NCBI RefSeq assembly: GCF_020037125.1
Contig: NZ_JAIQDG010000004.1
Location: 186,001-250,000 of the forward strand
Origin: Myxococcus sp. RHSTA-1-4
Lineage (GTDB): Bacteria; Myxococcota; Myxococcia; Myxococcales; Myxococcaceae
Length of the DNA: 64,000 nt
Reading direction: 5' to 3'
The translations under genes were made by a program, and so were the position numbers. Of the stretch, positions 32,539 through 41,719 are shown piece by piece. Numbering within the stretch: position 1 is the first letter of the stretch; every line of letters begins with the position of its first letter. Under the pieces are notes generated by a model. The model did no database searches, had not been told where the DNA came from, and was given only the letters and a program-made list of their open reading frames with translations.

Positions 32539-35500
32539 GCGACATGTTCGAGTTCCTGCTCAACGGCACGCCCGTCTGCGTCGACGGCGTGTCCCCCAAC
32601 ACCACCCTGCTGGAGTTCCTGCGCTCGCGCGGGCACACCGGCACGAAGCAGGGCTGCGCCGAGGGCGACTGCGGCGCGTGCACCGTGGCCATGGTGGACC
32701 GGGACGCCCAGGGCCAGCGCGTCCTCCGCGCCTTCAATAGCTGCATTGCCCTGCTGCCCATGGTCGCCGGCCGGGAGGTGGTGACGGTGGAGGGCGTGGG
32801 CCGCCGCGAGCAGCCCCACCCCGTGCAGCAGGCGATGGTGAAGCACTACGGCTCGCAGTGCGGCTTCTGCACGCCGGGCTTCATCGTCTCCATGGCGGAG
32901 GCGTACTCGCGCAAGGAGGTCTGCACGCCCGAGGCCGTGGCGGACCAGCTCTGCGGAAACCTCTGCCGCTGCACCGGCTACCGCCCCATCCGCGACGCGA
33001 TGATGGAGGCGCTCGCGGGGCGTGACGCCGCCGCCACGCGCGAGCCTCTCCCGGGCCTTCCGCTGGGCGGCCCCGCCACCTCGCTGCCGTCCCTGCGCTA
33101 CGAGGCGCGTGGGCAGACCTTCCTCCGTCCCACGTCCTACGAGGAGCTGCTCGCGCTGCGGGCCGCGCACCCCGAGGCGCACCTCGTGGCCGGCGCCACC
33201 GAGCTGGGCGTGGACATCACCAAGAAGGCCCGCCGCTACCCGTTCCTCATCTCCACCGAGGGCGTGGAGTCCCTGCGCGCCATCCGCCGCGAGGCGGACG
33301 GGTGGTACGTGGGCGGCGCGGCCTCGCTCGTGGAGCTGGAGGACGCGCTCGGCGCCGGCTTCCCGGAGGTGGCGAAGATGCTCAACGTCTTCGCCTCGCG
33401 GCAGATCCGCCAGCGCGCCACGCTGGCTGGGAATCTGGTGACGGCCTCGCCCATCGGCGACATGGCGCCCGTGCTGCTCGCGCTGGACGCGAAGCTCGTG
33501 CTCGCCTCGGTGAAGGGCGAGCGCGTGGTGCCCCTGGCGGACTTCTTCCTCGCGTACCGCAAGACGGCGCTGCGGCCGGACGAGCTGGTGCGCCACATCG
33601 TCATTCCCCACGCCTCCGCTCCGGCCGGCGGCCAGCGGCTGTCCGACTCCTTCAAGGTGTCCAAGCGGCGCGAGCTGGACATCAGCATCGTCGCCGCGGG
33701 CTTCCGCGTGGAGCTGGACGCGGACGGCGTGGTGCGGCTGGCGCGGCTGGCCTACGGCGGCGTGGCGGCCACCCCGGTGCGCGCGCGCCGTGCCGAGGAG
33801 CTGCTCACCGGGCAGCCGTGGACCCGGGAGACGGTGGCGCGGGTGCTGCCCGTGCTGTCGGAGGAAATCACCCCCATCAGTGATTTGCGCGGCAGCGCGG
33901 AGTACCGGCGCGGGCTGGTGGCGGGCCTCTTCGAGAAGTTCTTCTCCGGCGAGCGCAGCCCGTCCATCGATGCCGCGCCCCGCTTCACCCTGGGCGAGCC
34001 GGGGGCCCCGGCCGACGCCGGGCGAGAGCTGCGGCACGAGAGCGCGCTGGGCCACGTGACGGGCGCCGCGCGGTACGTGGATGACCTGGCGCAGCAACGG
34101 CCCATGCTGGAGGTGTGGCCCGTGTGCTCGCCGCACGCGCGTGCCCGCATCCTCCGGAGGGACCCCATCGCGGCGCGGAAGCTGCCGGGCGTGGTGGCGG
34201 TGCTGATGGCCGAGGACATCCCCGGCATGAACGACACCGGCCCCATCCGCCACGACGAGCCGCTGCTCGCGGACCGGGAGGTGCTCTTCCACGGACAGGT
34301 GGTGGCGCTGGTGGTGGGCGAGTCCGTGGACGCCTGCCGCGCCGCCGCTCGCGCGGTGGTGGTGGAGTACGAGCCGCTGCCCGCCGTCCTCACCGTGGAG
34401 GACGCCATCGCCCAGGGCAGCTACCACACGGAGCCGCACGTCATCCGCCGGGGTGACGTGGACGCGGCGCTCGCGAGCAGCCCCCATCGCCTGTCCGGCA
34501 CGCTCTCCATCGGCGGCCAGGAGCACTTCTACCTGGAGACGCACGCCGCCTTCGCCGAGCGCGGCGACGACGGCGACCTCACGGTGACGTCCTCCACCCA
34601 GCACCCGTCCGAGGTGCAGGCCGTGGTGTCGCACGTGCTGGACCTGCCGCGCAGCCGGGTGGTGGTGCAGGCCCCGCGCATGGGTGGCGGCTTCGGTGGC
34701 AAGGAGACGCAGGGCAATGCCCCCGCCGCGCTGGTGTCGCTGGCCGCGTGGCACACGGGCCGGCCGGTGCGGTGGATGCTCGACCGCGACGTGGACATGA
34801 TGCTCACCGGCAAGCGCCACCCCTTCCATGCCACCTTCGAGGCCGGCTTCGACGGGCAGGGACGGCTGCTCGCGCTGCGCGCGCGACTGGTGTCCAACGG
34901 CGGCTGGTCCCTGGACCTGTCCGAGTCCATCCTCGACCGCGCCCTCTTCCACCTGGACAACGCCTACTACGTACCGGCCGTGGAGTTCTCGGGCCGGGTG
35001 GCGAAGACGCACCTGGTGTCCAACACGGCCTTCCGGGGCTTCGGCGGCCCCCAGGGCATGCTGGTGTGCGAGGAGATTCTCGGCCGCGTGGCCCGCGCCG
35101 TGGGCCTGCCTCCGGACGAGGTGCGCGAGCGCAACTTCTATTCGGGCTCGGGTGAGACGAACACCACGCACTACGGGCAGGAGCTGGAGGACGAGCGCCT
35201 GCCGAAGCTGTGGCGCGAGCTGAAGGAGTCCTCGGACTTCGCGCGGCGGCGTCAGGAGGTGGAGGCCTTCAACGCCCGGTCGCCCCGCATCAAGCGGGGC
35301 CTGGCGCTCACGCCGATGAAGTTCGGCATCTCCTTCACCGCCACCTTCCTCAACCAGGCCGGCGCGCTGGTGCACGTGTACCGCGACGGCTCGGTGATGG
35401 TGTCCCACGGCGGCACGGAGATGGGCCAGGGCCTGCACACCAAGGTGCAGGGCGTGGCCATGCGCGAGCTGGGCCTGCCCGCCAGCGCCGTGCGGATGGC

Positions 35501-36353
35501 GAAGACGGCGACGGACAAGGTGCCCAACACGTCCGCGACCGCGGCCTCCAGCGGCTCGGACCTGAATGGCGCCGCCGTGCGCGACGCGTGCGTCCCCCTG
35601 CGGGAGCGGCTGGCCCCCGTGGCGGCGCGGCTCCTCGCGGAGAAGCACGGGCGCTCCGTGGCCCCGGAGGCGCTGGTGTTCCAGGACGGACGCGTGGGGC
35701 CGCCGGGTGAGCCCGAGGCCGCCCTGCCCTTCGCGGCCGTGGCCGAGGCCGCGTACCTGGCCCGCGTGGGCCTGTCCGTGACGGGCTACTACCAGACGCC
35801 GGGCATCGGCTACGACAAGGCCCGCGGCCGGGGCCGGCCGTTCCTCTACTTCGCCTACGGCGCCGCGGTGTGCGAGGTGGAGGTGGACGGCTACACCGGC
35901 ATGAAGCGCGTGCTGCGCGTGGACGTGCTGGAGGACGTGGGCGACTCGCTCAACCCGGGCGTGGACCGCGGGCAGATTGAAGGCGGCTTCGTGCAGGGGC
36001 TCGGGTGGCTCACCGGCGAGGACCTGCGCTGGGACGCCAACGGCCGGCTGCTGACGCACTCGGCCAGCACGTACGCGGTGCCGGCCTTCAGCGACGCGCC
36101 CATCGACTTCCGCGTGCGGCTGCTGGAGAACGCGCGCCAGCACAACACGATTCATGGCAGCAAGGCCGTGGGGGAGCCGCCGCTGATGCTCGCGCTGGCC
36201 GCCCGCGAGGCGCTGCGGGACGCGGTGGCCGCGTTCGGCAAGCCCGGCGGTGAGGTGGACCTGGCCTCGCCCGCCACGCACGAGGCGCTGTTCCTCGCCA
36301 TCCAGAAGCGGCTGGCTCGCGGCGCGAAGGAGGACGGGCGCGAGGCGGCGTGA
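32535..36353 (+). CDS. xdh: Single-chain xanthine dehydrogenase (2Fe-2S, FAD, Mo domains)
   Basis: A 1272-residue cytoplasmic enzyme for purine catabolism (hypoxanthine to xanthine to urate). Domains in order: [2Fe-2S] ferredoxin (GCAEGDCGACTV, about 37-48), second cluster (CGFCTPGFIVS and CGNLCRCTGYRP, about 112-150), FAD domain (LVAGATELGVDITKK, about 218-232), then the Mo domain from about 500. Mo-site motifs are PRMGGGFGGKE, AFRGFGGPQGM and the catalytic Glu in SKAVGEPPLM (about 1210). In bacteria these are usually split as XdhA and XdhB, or separate small subunits; one chain is the animal-type layout. A long antisense ORF across it is a base-composition shadow. Confidence 0.92.
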   Translation: MSDMFEFLLNGTPVCVDGVSPNTTLLEFLRSRGHTGTKQGCAEGDCGACTVAMVDRDAQGQRVLRAFNSCIALLPMVAGREVVTVEGVGRREQPHPVQQAMVKHYGSQCGFCTPGFIVSMAEAYSRKEVCTPEAVADQLCGNLCRCTGYRPIRDAMMEALAGRDAAATREPLPGLPLGGPATSLPSLRYEARGQTFLRPTSYEELLALRAAHPEAHLVAGATELGVDITKKARRYPFLISTEGVESLRAIRREADGWYVGGAASLVELEDALGAGFPEVAKMLNVFASRQIRQRATLAGNLVTASPIGDMAPVLLALDAKLVLASVKGERVVPLADFFLAYRKTALRPDELVRHIVIPHASAPAGGQRLSDSFKVSKRRELDISIVAAGFRVELDADGVVRLARLAYGGVAATPVRARRAEELLTGQPWTRETVARVLPVLSEEITPISDLRGSAEYRRGLVAGLFEKFFSGERSPSIDAAPRFTLGEPGAPADAGRELRHESALGHVTGAARYVDDLAQQRPMLEVWPVCSPHARARILRRDPIAARKLPGVVAVLMAEDIPGMNDTGPIRHDEPLLADREVLFHGQVVALVVGESVDACRAAARAVVVEYEPLPAVLTVEDAIAQGSYHTEPHVIRRGDVDAALASSPHRLSGTLSIGGQEHFYLETHAAFAERGDDGDLTVTSSTQHPSEVQAVVSHVLDLPRSRVVVQAPRMGGGFGGKETQGNAPAALVSLAAWHTGRPVRWMLDRDVDMMLTGKRHPFHATFEAGFDGQGRLLALRARLVSNGGWSLDLSESILDRALFHLDNAYYVPAVEFSGRVAKTHLVSNTAFRGFGGPQGMLVCEEILGRVARAVGLPPDEVRERNFYSGSGETNTTHYGQELEDERLPKLWRELKESSDFARRRQEVEAFNARSPRIKRGLALTPMKFGISFTATFLNQAGALVHVYRDGSVMVSHGGTEMGQGLHTKVQGVAMRELGLPASAVRMAKTATDKVPNTSATAASSGSDLNGAAVRDACVPLRERLAPVAARLLAEKHGRSVAPEALVFQDGRVGPPGEPEAALPFAAVAEAAYLARVGLSVTGYYQTPGIGYDKARGRGRPFLYFAYGAAVCEVEVDGYTGMKRVLRVDVLEDVGDSLNPGVDRGQIEGGFVQGLGWLTGEDLRWDANGRLLTHSASTYAVPAFSDAPIDFRVRLLENARQHNTIHGSKAVGEPPLMLALAAREALRDAVAAFGKPGGEVDLASPATHEALFLAIQKRLARGAKEDGREAA

Positions 36354-36372
36354 AGCCCGGCGCCCCGCGCGC

Positions 36373-38052
36373 TCAATCCCCCTGGAAGCACTCCGGGGCC
36401 GGCTCCCGCGCGGGGCCCTCCAGCGGGAGGATGACGGTGAAGGCCGCTCCCTGGCCCGGAGCGCTCTCGGCCACGACCGTCCCGCCGTGGGCCTCGACAA
36501 TCTGCCGGGTGATGTAGAGCCCCAGGCCCAGGCCCCCATAGTGCCTGTCCGACACGGCGCGCTCGAAGCGCTGGAAGATGCGGGTGAGCGACTGCGGCTC
36601 GATGCCGATTCCCTCGTCGCGAACGATGAGCCGGGCCATCCCGTCGCTGGCCTCCACCCTGAGGTGCACCGGCCTCCCGGCGCCGTACTTGAGGGAATTG
36701 GAGATCAGGTTGGAGACCACCTGCTCCAGCCGGGAGCGGTCCCACCGCCCCACCACGGGGTGGCCGGCCCGGACGTACAGGCGGCACCCGGCGCGCTGCG
36801 CCTGGGGCTCGTAGCGCGCCGCCATCTCCCGGAGGAGCACGGCCAGGTCCACCTCCTCCAGCAGGAGATGGAGCCCCCCCTCGCAGATGCGCGACACGTC
36901 GAGGAGCCCGTCGATGAGCTCCGCCAGCCGGCGGACCTGCCGCTGGGCCATCTCCAGGTCCGCGCGCAGGCGCTCCGCCGCGTTCCCCAGCTCCTCCACC
37001 GAGAGCGAGCGGACCATGCCCTGCAGCTTGAGCGCGAGCGGCGTGAGGGGCGTCTTCAGCTCATGGCTGGCGATGGACAGGAACTCGTCGCGGAGCCGGA
37101 TGGCGCGCTGGGCCTGCGCCTCGCTCTCCCGGAGGGCCTGCTCGCGCTCCCGCTCCTCCGTGATGTCCACCAGCCAGCCCACCCATTCCCGCACGCGCCC
37201 GTCCGGGCCCAGCACCGGGACGCCGCGCGACCGCACCTGCCGCCAGCGCCCATCGTGGCGCAGCAGCCGGTACTCGGAGACGTAGGGAGTGCTCTTCCCC
37301 ATGACCCGGGCCCAGTCCCTCCGGACGCGCTCGCGGTCCTCGGGATGGATGAGGTTCATGTAGCCGTAGCCCTGGTAGTCCTCGAAGCGCTTGCCCGTGA
37401 AGGACTCCCACGACTGGCTCCGCTCGACGGCGGCGCCCGTGAGCGTCAGCGTCCACATCACGCTCGTCGTCGCTTCCAGCAAGGCGTGCAGGCGCTTCTC
37501 GGTTCGCAGCAGCTCCCGCAGCCGGACTTCCACGGCCGCCCGGGCCCGCCGCTCGCGGCGCAGCTCCGCCTTCCACTCCGAGGCCAGCAGGTTCACCGCT
37601 TCGCCCCGCTGCTCACGGAGTGCCGCATCCCCCTCCAGCAACGAGCGCAGGGCGTGGGCCACCGCATCGGGGGAGAGGGGCCGCACCGCATACGCCAGGG
37701 CACCCGCCAGGACCGCCGACAGGAACGCGCCCTCGGGGCGCGCGGAGGAGACGAGCAGCAGCAGCGCCATCCCCTCCCGCGCTCGCATGGCCCCCTGGAT
37801 GCTCCGCGCCCAGGCGCTCCAGTCCTCCGCCTCGGCATCGAGCACCAGCAGCTCGATGCTCCCGTCCCGCAGGAGCTCCGACGCCCGCTCGGCCGTCTCG
37901 GCTTCCACGGGCTCGCATCCCAGGGAGCTGAGCGCCGACCGCAGGCACGCATGTTCCTCCACGCCGAGCCGGGGCAGGAGGACCTTCTCGCACACCTGCG
38001 TCGCCGCCGCCCCCTGCGTGGGCCCTGGAACCGAGCGGGGAACACGGTGCAT
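36373..38052 (-). CDS. Receiver-PAS hybrid sensor histidine kinase
   Basis: A 559-residue soluble kinase. About 20-140: a receiver-like domain with LLVLDAE (Asp about 67) but Arg instead of the conserved Lys (AYAVRPLS), so phosphorylation may be lost. About 195-315: a PAS/PAC domain (RSQSWESFTGKRFEDYQG, WLVDITEEREREQ). About 330-400: HisKA with phosphorylation site SIASHELKTPLTPLALK. About 440-545: the ATPase with NLISNSLKYG, DEGIGI and GGLGLGLYITRQIVEAHGG. The start at 38052 is a choice among nearby ATGs; a GTG at 38094 would add 14 residues. No cognate regulator gene is adjacent. Orphan kinases of this kind are typical for myxobacteria. Confidence 0.85.
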   Translation of the reverse strand: MHRVPRSVPGPTQGAAATQVCEKVLLPRLGVEEHACLRSALSSLGCEPVEAETAERASELLRDGSIELLVLDAEAEDWSAWARSIQGAMRAREGMALLLLVSSARPEGAFLSAVLAGALAYAVRPLSPDAVAHALRSLLEGDAALREQRGEAVNLLASEWKAELRRERRARAAVEVRLRELLRTEKRLHALLEATTSVMWTLTLTGAAVERSQSWESFTGKRFEDYQGYGYMNLIHPEDRERVRRDWARVMGKSTPYVSEYRLLRHDGRWRQVRSRGVPVLGPDGRVREWVGWLVDITEEREREQALRESEAQAQRAIRLRDEFLSIASHELKTPLTPLALKLQGMVRSLSVEELGNAAERLRADLEMAQRQVRRLAELIDGLLDVSRICEGGLHLLLEEVDLAVLLREMAARYEPQAQRAGCRLYVRAGHPVVGRWDRSRLEQVVSNLISNSLKYGAGRPVHLRVEASDGMARLIVRDEGIGIEPQSLTRIFQRFERAVSDRHYGGLGLGLYITRQIVEAHGGTVVAESAPGQGAAFTVILPLEGPAREPAPECFQGD

Positions 38053-38148
38053 GACTGCATCATGGGGACGCTCCCGCGCCACCGGCAGGGGCACCTGCCG
38101 GGCTCGCGTCCCGGCCCGCCCTCCTCGCGGTTGCCCGCCAGGAGGGGC

Positions 38149-38589
38149 TCAGTAGGCCTGGCTGTGCTCGACCTTCACGTCCCCGGCGTGGAGCGGGAAG
38201 TTCTTGCCCAGGTTCTTCCGGGCATCCTTGCGCGCGGTGGCCTCGTCGGTGCCGAACCCCACGCCCATGGCGCGTCCGGTGCAGCCCGGCTTGCCCACCC
38301 CGGCGGACACCACCACCATGTACCGCCCCAGGCTCTTGCCCTTCTTGTCGTTGTCCTTGTGGTGGAGGCGCTTCAGCGCCGGGTACCGCGCCCGGGCCTT
38401 CTCCTCCGCCGCCTTCGCCACCTTGTCGGCGTCCCCCACTTCCACCACGTAGCCGAGCGCGCTCGTGCAGTCGCCCTCGTACGTCACGGCGACGATGCTG
38501 TGGATGACGTCCTCGGCGCGGGCGGCGGCGGCGCCGAGCAGTACCGAGGCGAAGAGGACGGAGCGAAGGACCGGCTTCAGCGTGGACAT
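38149..38589 (-). CDS. Secreted small protein, DUF4189-like
   Basis: A 146-residue exported protein. Residues 1-25 form a signal peptide (ends ARA). The mature part has two Cys (in YEGDCTSALGY and KPGCTGRAMGVG) that could form a disulfide, and the strand-helix pattern GYVVEVGDADKVAKAAEE and GFGTDEATARKDARKNL recalls DUF4189. The family call is by eye and weak. It stands alone between the kinase and the AraC gene. Role unknown; a periplasmic or secreted stress protein is possible. Confidence 0.55.
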   Translation of the reverse strand: MSTLKPVLRSVLFASVLLGAAAARAEDVIHSIVAVTYEGDCTSALGYVVEVGDADKVAKAAEEKARARYPALKRLHHKDNDKKGKSLGRYMVVVSAGVGKPGCTGRAMGVGFGTDEATARKDARKNLGKNFPLHAGDVKVEHSQAY

Positions 38590-38655
38590 ATGGGAACCTC
38601 CGTGGGCGGACCGCCGATGCTACCGCGACGCCGCCACGGTGGAGCTTCCCTATTC

Positions 38656-39732
38656 TCAGGGAGCGTTCAGCCCGCGCCGGAAGGACTCCGGGCTGGTGCC
38701 CCACCAGCGCTTGAAGGCGCGGTGGAACGCCGCCGGCTCCGCATAACCGAGGAGGAAGGACACCTCGGCGATGGACATGCGGCGCCGGAGATAGGCCTCG
38801 GCCAGCTCGCGGCGCAGCGACTCGACGATGGAGGCGTAGGATTGCCCCTCGTCCGCGAGGCGCCGCTGGAGCGTGCGCGGCGGCAGGCGCAGGGCCCGGG
38901 CCACCGCGGCGAAGGAGAAGTCTCCTCCGGACAGCGTACGCCGCACCTCCTCGCGCACCCGCTCGCTGGCGGTGGTGGGCTGGGGCAGGCGCTCCAGCGC
39001 GTGGCGGGCCTGGCGCTCGAACATCGCGTTCAGCAGCGCGTCGGCGTGGACGAAGGGCCGCCGCGCGTCCTCCTGGGAGAACTCGATGTCGTTGGCGGGC
39101 GCGCCGAACTCCAGAGGGCCGCCGAAGACGGCCTCGTGCTCGCGGGTGTCCTCCGGGGCGGGGTGGACGAAGCGCACGCGCAGGGGCCGCACGTCCTCAC
39201 CGGTGAGGAAGCGCACGCCGGTGGCGAACTGCGCGAGCGCGACCTCGGCGAGGTGCCGGTGGGCGGGGCGCCAGACGCCGATGGGCGTGAAGCGCATGCG
39301 CACCCCGCGCTCCGTGTCCTCCAGGCGGAAGCGCTCCCCGTCCCCCCACACGCGCTGGTACCGGAAGCCCCGCTCCATGGAGTCGCGCAGCGTGGCGCTG
39401 GTGAGGACGACGAAGGTGGCCGGGTCGTCCAGGTCCGCCATGTCCATGCGGGACAGGTGCAGGCCCAGGTTGGCGTCCCCGGACAGCGCCACCATCCGCT
39501 CCGTCAGGTGGTCCAGGACGCTGTAGGGGATGCGCAGCTCGGGGTCATCCAGGTCCTCCATGCGCAGGCCGGCCTCGCGGCAGAGGGACTCCACCGGCAG
39601 CCCGAGCTGGACGGCCAGCCGGAGCGCCTGGCGCGCCATCCGGGCGGAGAGGGAGGGCTCGGACACGGACGATGTGGGCACCTTCGCCACGCGGGCCACC
39701 GTAGCGGCGGGCTGGCGCGCGCGGCAAGCCAT
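38656..39732 (-). CDS. AraC-family transcription regulator (OruR/ToxT-like N-domain)
   Basis: A 358-residue regulator. The N-terminal ~200 residues match the arabinose-binding-like domain of the group that includes OruR-type regulators. The C-terminal two helix-turn-helix motifs start SFAAVARALRLPPRTLQRRL (about 274-293) and end MSIAEVSFLLGYAEPAAFHRAFKRW (split: MSIAEVSFLLGYAEP, AAFHRAFKRW; about 322-346). The start at 39732 leaves a divergent gap of 52 bp to the methyltransferase-like gene at 39785, which is the likely target. Effector is unknown. Confidence 0.85.
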   Translation of the reverse strand: MACRARQPAATVARVAKVPTSSVSEPSLSARMARQALRLAVQLGLPVESLCREAGLRMEDLDDPELRIPYSVLDHLTERMVALSGDANLGLHLSRMDMADLDDPATFVVLTSATLRDSMERGFRYQRVWGDGERFRLEDTERGVRMRFTPIGVWRPAHRHLAEVALAQFATGVRFLTGEDVRPLRVRFVHPAPEDTREHEAVFGGPLEFGAPANDIEFSQEDARRPFVHADALLNAMFERQARHALERLPQPTTASERVREEVRRTLSGGDFSFAAVARALRLPPRTLQRRLADEGQSYASIVESLRRELAEAYLRRRMSIAEVSFLLGYAEPAAFHRAFKRWWGTSPESFRRGLNAP

Positions 39733-39784
39733 TCTGTCGTCAGCGGACAGTGCGAGGACGCTCCCGGGCCGGCACCCTTGCCCC

Positions 39785-40582
39785 ATGAACGAGACTCCTT
39801 CCATGGCCCTGGTTCCCCGCATCCATCTCTTCGAGTTCACGGACCAGGATTGGTGGCCCTCCGCGCTGAGGGATTTGACGACCGACTACCTCCACACCGT
39901 CAGCGCCCGCCTGGGCCTCTTCGACGCCGCGGCGGAGGTGCTGGCGCGAGGCCTGCGCGCCTCGGGCGGAAATCAGTTGCTGGACCTGGCCTCCGGCGGC
40001 CGGGGGCCCCTGCCCCGCCTGCGGCGGCTGCTGGCGGAGCAGTACGGCCTGGAAGCGGACGCCGTGCTCACGGACAAGTACCCCAACGCCCAGGCCGCGG
40101 AGCGGGCCCGCGCGGAGGGTGCCACCTACCTGGAGCGCTCCGTGGACGCCCTGCGCGTCCCGGCGGACCTGCGCGGCATGCGCACCCTCTTCAACGCCCT
40201 GCACCACTTCCGGCCGGAGGACGCCCGCGCGGTGCTGGCGGACGCGCAGGCCCGGAGTGTCCCCTTCGCCGCCTTCGAGACGGTGCGGCGCACGCCCTCG
40301 GGCATCCTGTCCATGCTGCTGGTGCCGCTGCTGGTGCTGCTCTTCACGCCCATGGTGCGTCCGGTGACGCCGCTGCGCCTGCTGCTCACGTATGTGATTC
40401 CGGTGGCGCCGCTCATCATCTTCTGGGACGGGCTGGTGTCCGCGCTGCGGGTCCACCGTCCGGAGGAGCTGCGCGCGCTGACGGCGTCGCTGGCGCGCGA
40501 GGGCTACACCTGGGAGGTGGGCGAGGCGCGGGCGCCCGGCAAGCCCCTCATCAGCTACGTGCTGGGCATGCCCACGCGCTGA
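39785..40582 (+). CDS. Methyltransferase-like protein with two membrane segments
   Basis: A 265-residue protein. The SAM-site analogue LLDLASGGRGPLPRLRRLL (about 64-82) is followed by the acidic strand end VLTDKYPNA (about 96-104), and a motif IV-like stretch LFNALHHFRPEDA (about 138-150). Near residues 176-225 two hydrophobic segments (LLVPLLVLLFTPMV and LLLTYVIPVAPLIIFW) are unusual for a class I methyltransferase and suggest membrane attachment, perhaps acting on lipids. It is divergent from the AraC regulator and convergent with the next lipoprotein gene. No ribosome site is prominent. Confidence 0.65.
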   Translation: MNETPSMALVPRIHLFEFTDQDWWPSALRDLTTDYLHTVSARLGLFDAAAEVLARGLRASGGNQLLDLASGGRGPLPRLRRLLAEQYGLEADAVLTDKYPNAQAAERARAEGATYLERSVDALRVPADLRGMRTLFNALHHFRPEDARAVLADAQARSVPFAAFETVRRTPSGILSMLLVPLLVLLFTPMVRPVTPLRLLLTYVIPVAPLIIFWDGLVSALRVHRPEELRALTASLAREGYTWEVGEARAPGKPLISYVLGMPTR

Positions 40583-40583
40583 G

Positions 40584-41399
40584 TCAGCGCGCGTGCGCCG
40601 CGATGATGAGGACGAGGATGCCGTCGAGACCGAATCCCATCGACACGTAGCCGGGGTTGACCCGCGAGCTGCCCGCGGCCAGGTTCAGGTGGCCGATGGA
40701 GCCCAGGCACAGCTTGGCGCCCACCTCGGCCCCGACATTGGGCCCCTGGCCGGGAGCGGCGTGCAGGGCGGCGCCCATCATGAACCGCGCGTAGGTCACC
40801 AGCCAGGACGACAGGAAGTGCTGGTAGCCCACGAAGCCGTTGAGCTCCCCCGCCCCGGAGTGGGTGAAGGCGGTCTGGGCGCCGAAGGACAGCCGCCGCT
40901 CGAACAGGCCCATGGGCTGGATGTTGAGGGCGATGTCGGGCCCCACGCCGTTCGACACGTCCACCCGGTACGCGAAGACGAACTCGAAGGCAGGCTTGTC
41001 GAGCGCGGGGGCCTCCCGCCGCAGCCGCGCCGCGGCCTCCAGGTCTCCCGCTCCGCCCCGGGCCTCGCGCAGGTCCGCCAGCGCCTCGGCGCCCTGCTCC
41101 CAGTCGGCCTCGTACGCCCTGACGAGGGGAGGCTCGGCGCCGGCCAGGTCGCCGTCCTCCATCCGCAACTGCCCCTGGGCCAGGCAGGACTCCAGGTCCC
41201 CCCGCTCGCACGCCGCGCCGAATGCCGTGTCCGCTTCGCTCCGCGCGCCCTGGCGGAGGAGCTCGTCGCCCCACTCGCCGCAGGCGGAGGCCACGCCCTT
41301 CTGGCAGGCCGTGACAGGAGATACCGGCCCCTTCGTGGCACATGCCACCAGCAGGGGAGCCATCACCGCCATGAGCCACATGTGCCGCATGGCGGCCAT
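40584..41399 (-). CDS. Lipoprotein with repeat region and barrel-like C-terminal part
   Basis: A 271-residue exported protein. A lipobox ends at LLVAC (Cys about 20), so it is a lipoprotein. About 30-125 is rich in Ala, Cys and Glu and reads like TPR or Sel1-type helices (ACGEWGDELLRQG, ACERGDLESCLAQG). From about 140 on, beta-like strands appear (FEFVFAYRVDV, LSFGAQTAFTH, GYVSMGFGLDG). The start could be a later Met of the run in MAAMRHMWLMAVM. Its 3' end is next to the methyltransferase-like gene (1 bp gap, convergent). Function unknown. Confidence 0.6.
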   Translation of the reverse strand: MAAMRHMWLMAVMAPLLVACATKGPVSPVTACQKGVASACGEWGDELLRQGARSEADTAFGAACERGDLESCLAQGQLRMEDGDLAGAEPPLVRAYEADWEQGAEALADLREARGGAGDLEAAARLRREAPALDKPAFEFVFAYRVDVSNGVGPDIALNIQPMGLFERRLSFGAQTAFTHSGAGELNGFVGYQHFLSSWLVTYARFMMGAALHAAPGQGPNVGAEVGAKLCLGSIGHLNLAAGSSRVNPGYVSMGFGLDGILVLIIAAHAR

Positions 41400-41641
41400 T
41401 CAACCACGGGCGCCCCGAGGCCGCCTGCCCGTCCTCCTGCCGTGCCCGGCATAGCGGACGTCCTGCCCTGGCGTGGTCCCCCGGTCCCCACCGAGCGCCG
41501 CATGGAGGGAGCGATGACCTCCGGTCGGCTGCCCGCTCGCCCCTCTTGCTGACAAGGCGGACCGGCCGGCCCTCAAAGGCCCGTGTGCCCCCTGGCCGCC
41601 GTGCGGATCAGCACAGAACTTGAGGCCACACAGGAGGACCG

Positions 41642-41719
41642 GTGTCCCACGTCGACATCCAGCATGACTGTTCTGTCTTCGCTCCGCACGCGCGGCTCCC
41701 GGAGGGGGAGCGTGTATGA
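41642..41719 (+). CDS. 25-residue ORF coupled to the EEP-family gene
   Basis: GTG at 41642 follows AGGAGG by 4 bp, the strongest ribosome site nearby. The frame (starts VSHVDIQHDCSVF) ends in a TGA that overlaps the ATG of the next gene. It may be a leader peptide that feeds ribosomes to the next start. In the rest of the 316-bp gap from 41400 to 41641 I see nothing else. Confidence 0.4.
   Translation: MSHVDIQHDCSVFAPHARLPEGERV

Noticed and set aside
32280..36539. Minus-strand ORF of 1419 codons opposite xdh
   Set aside because: The translation is His/Arg/Gly-rich with no motifs; the plus-strand xdh has all cofactor sites.
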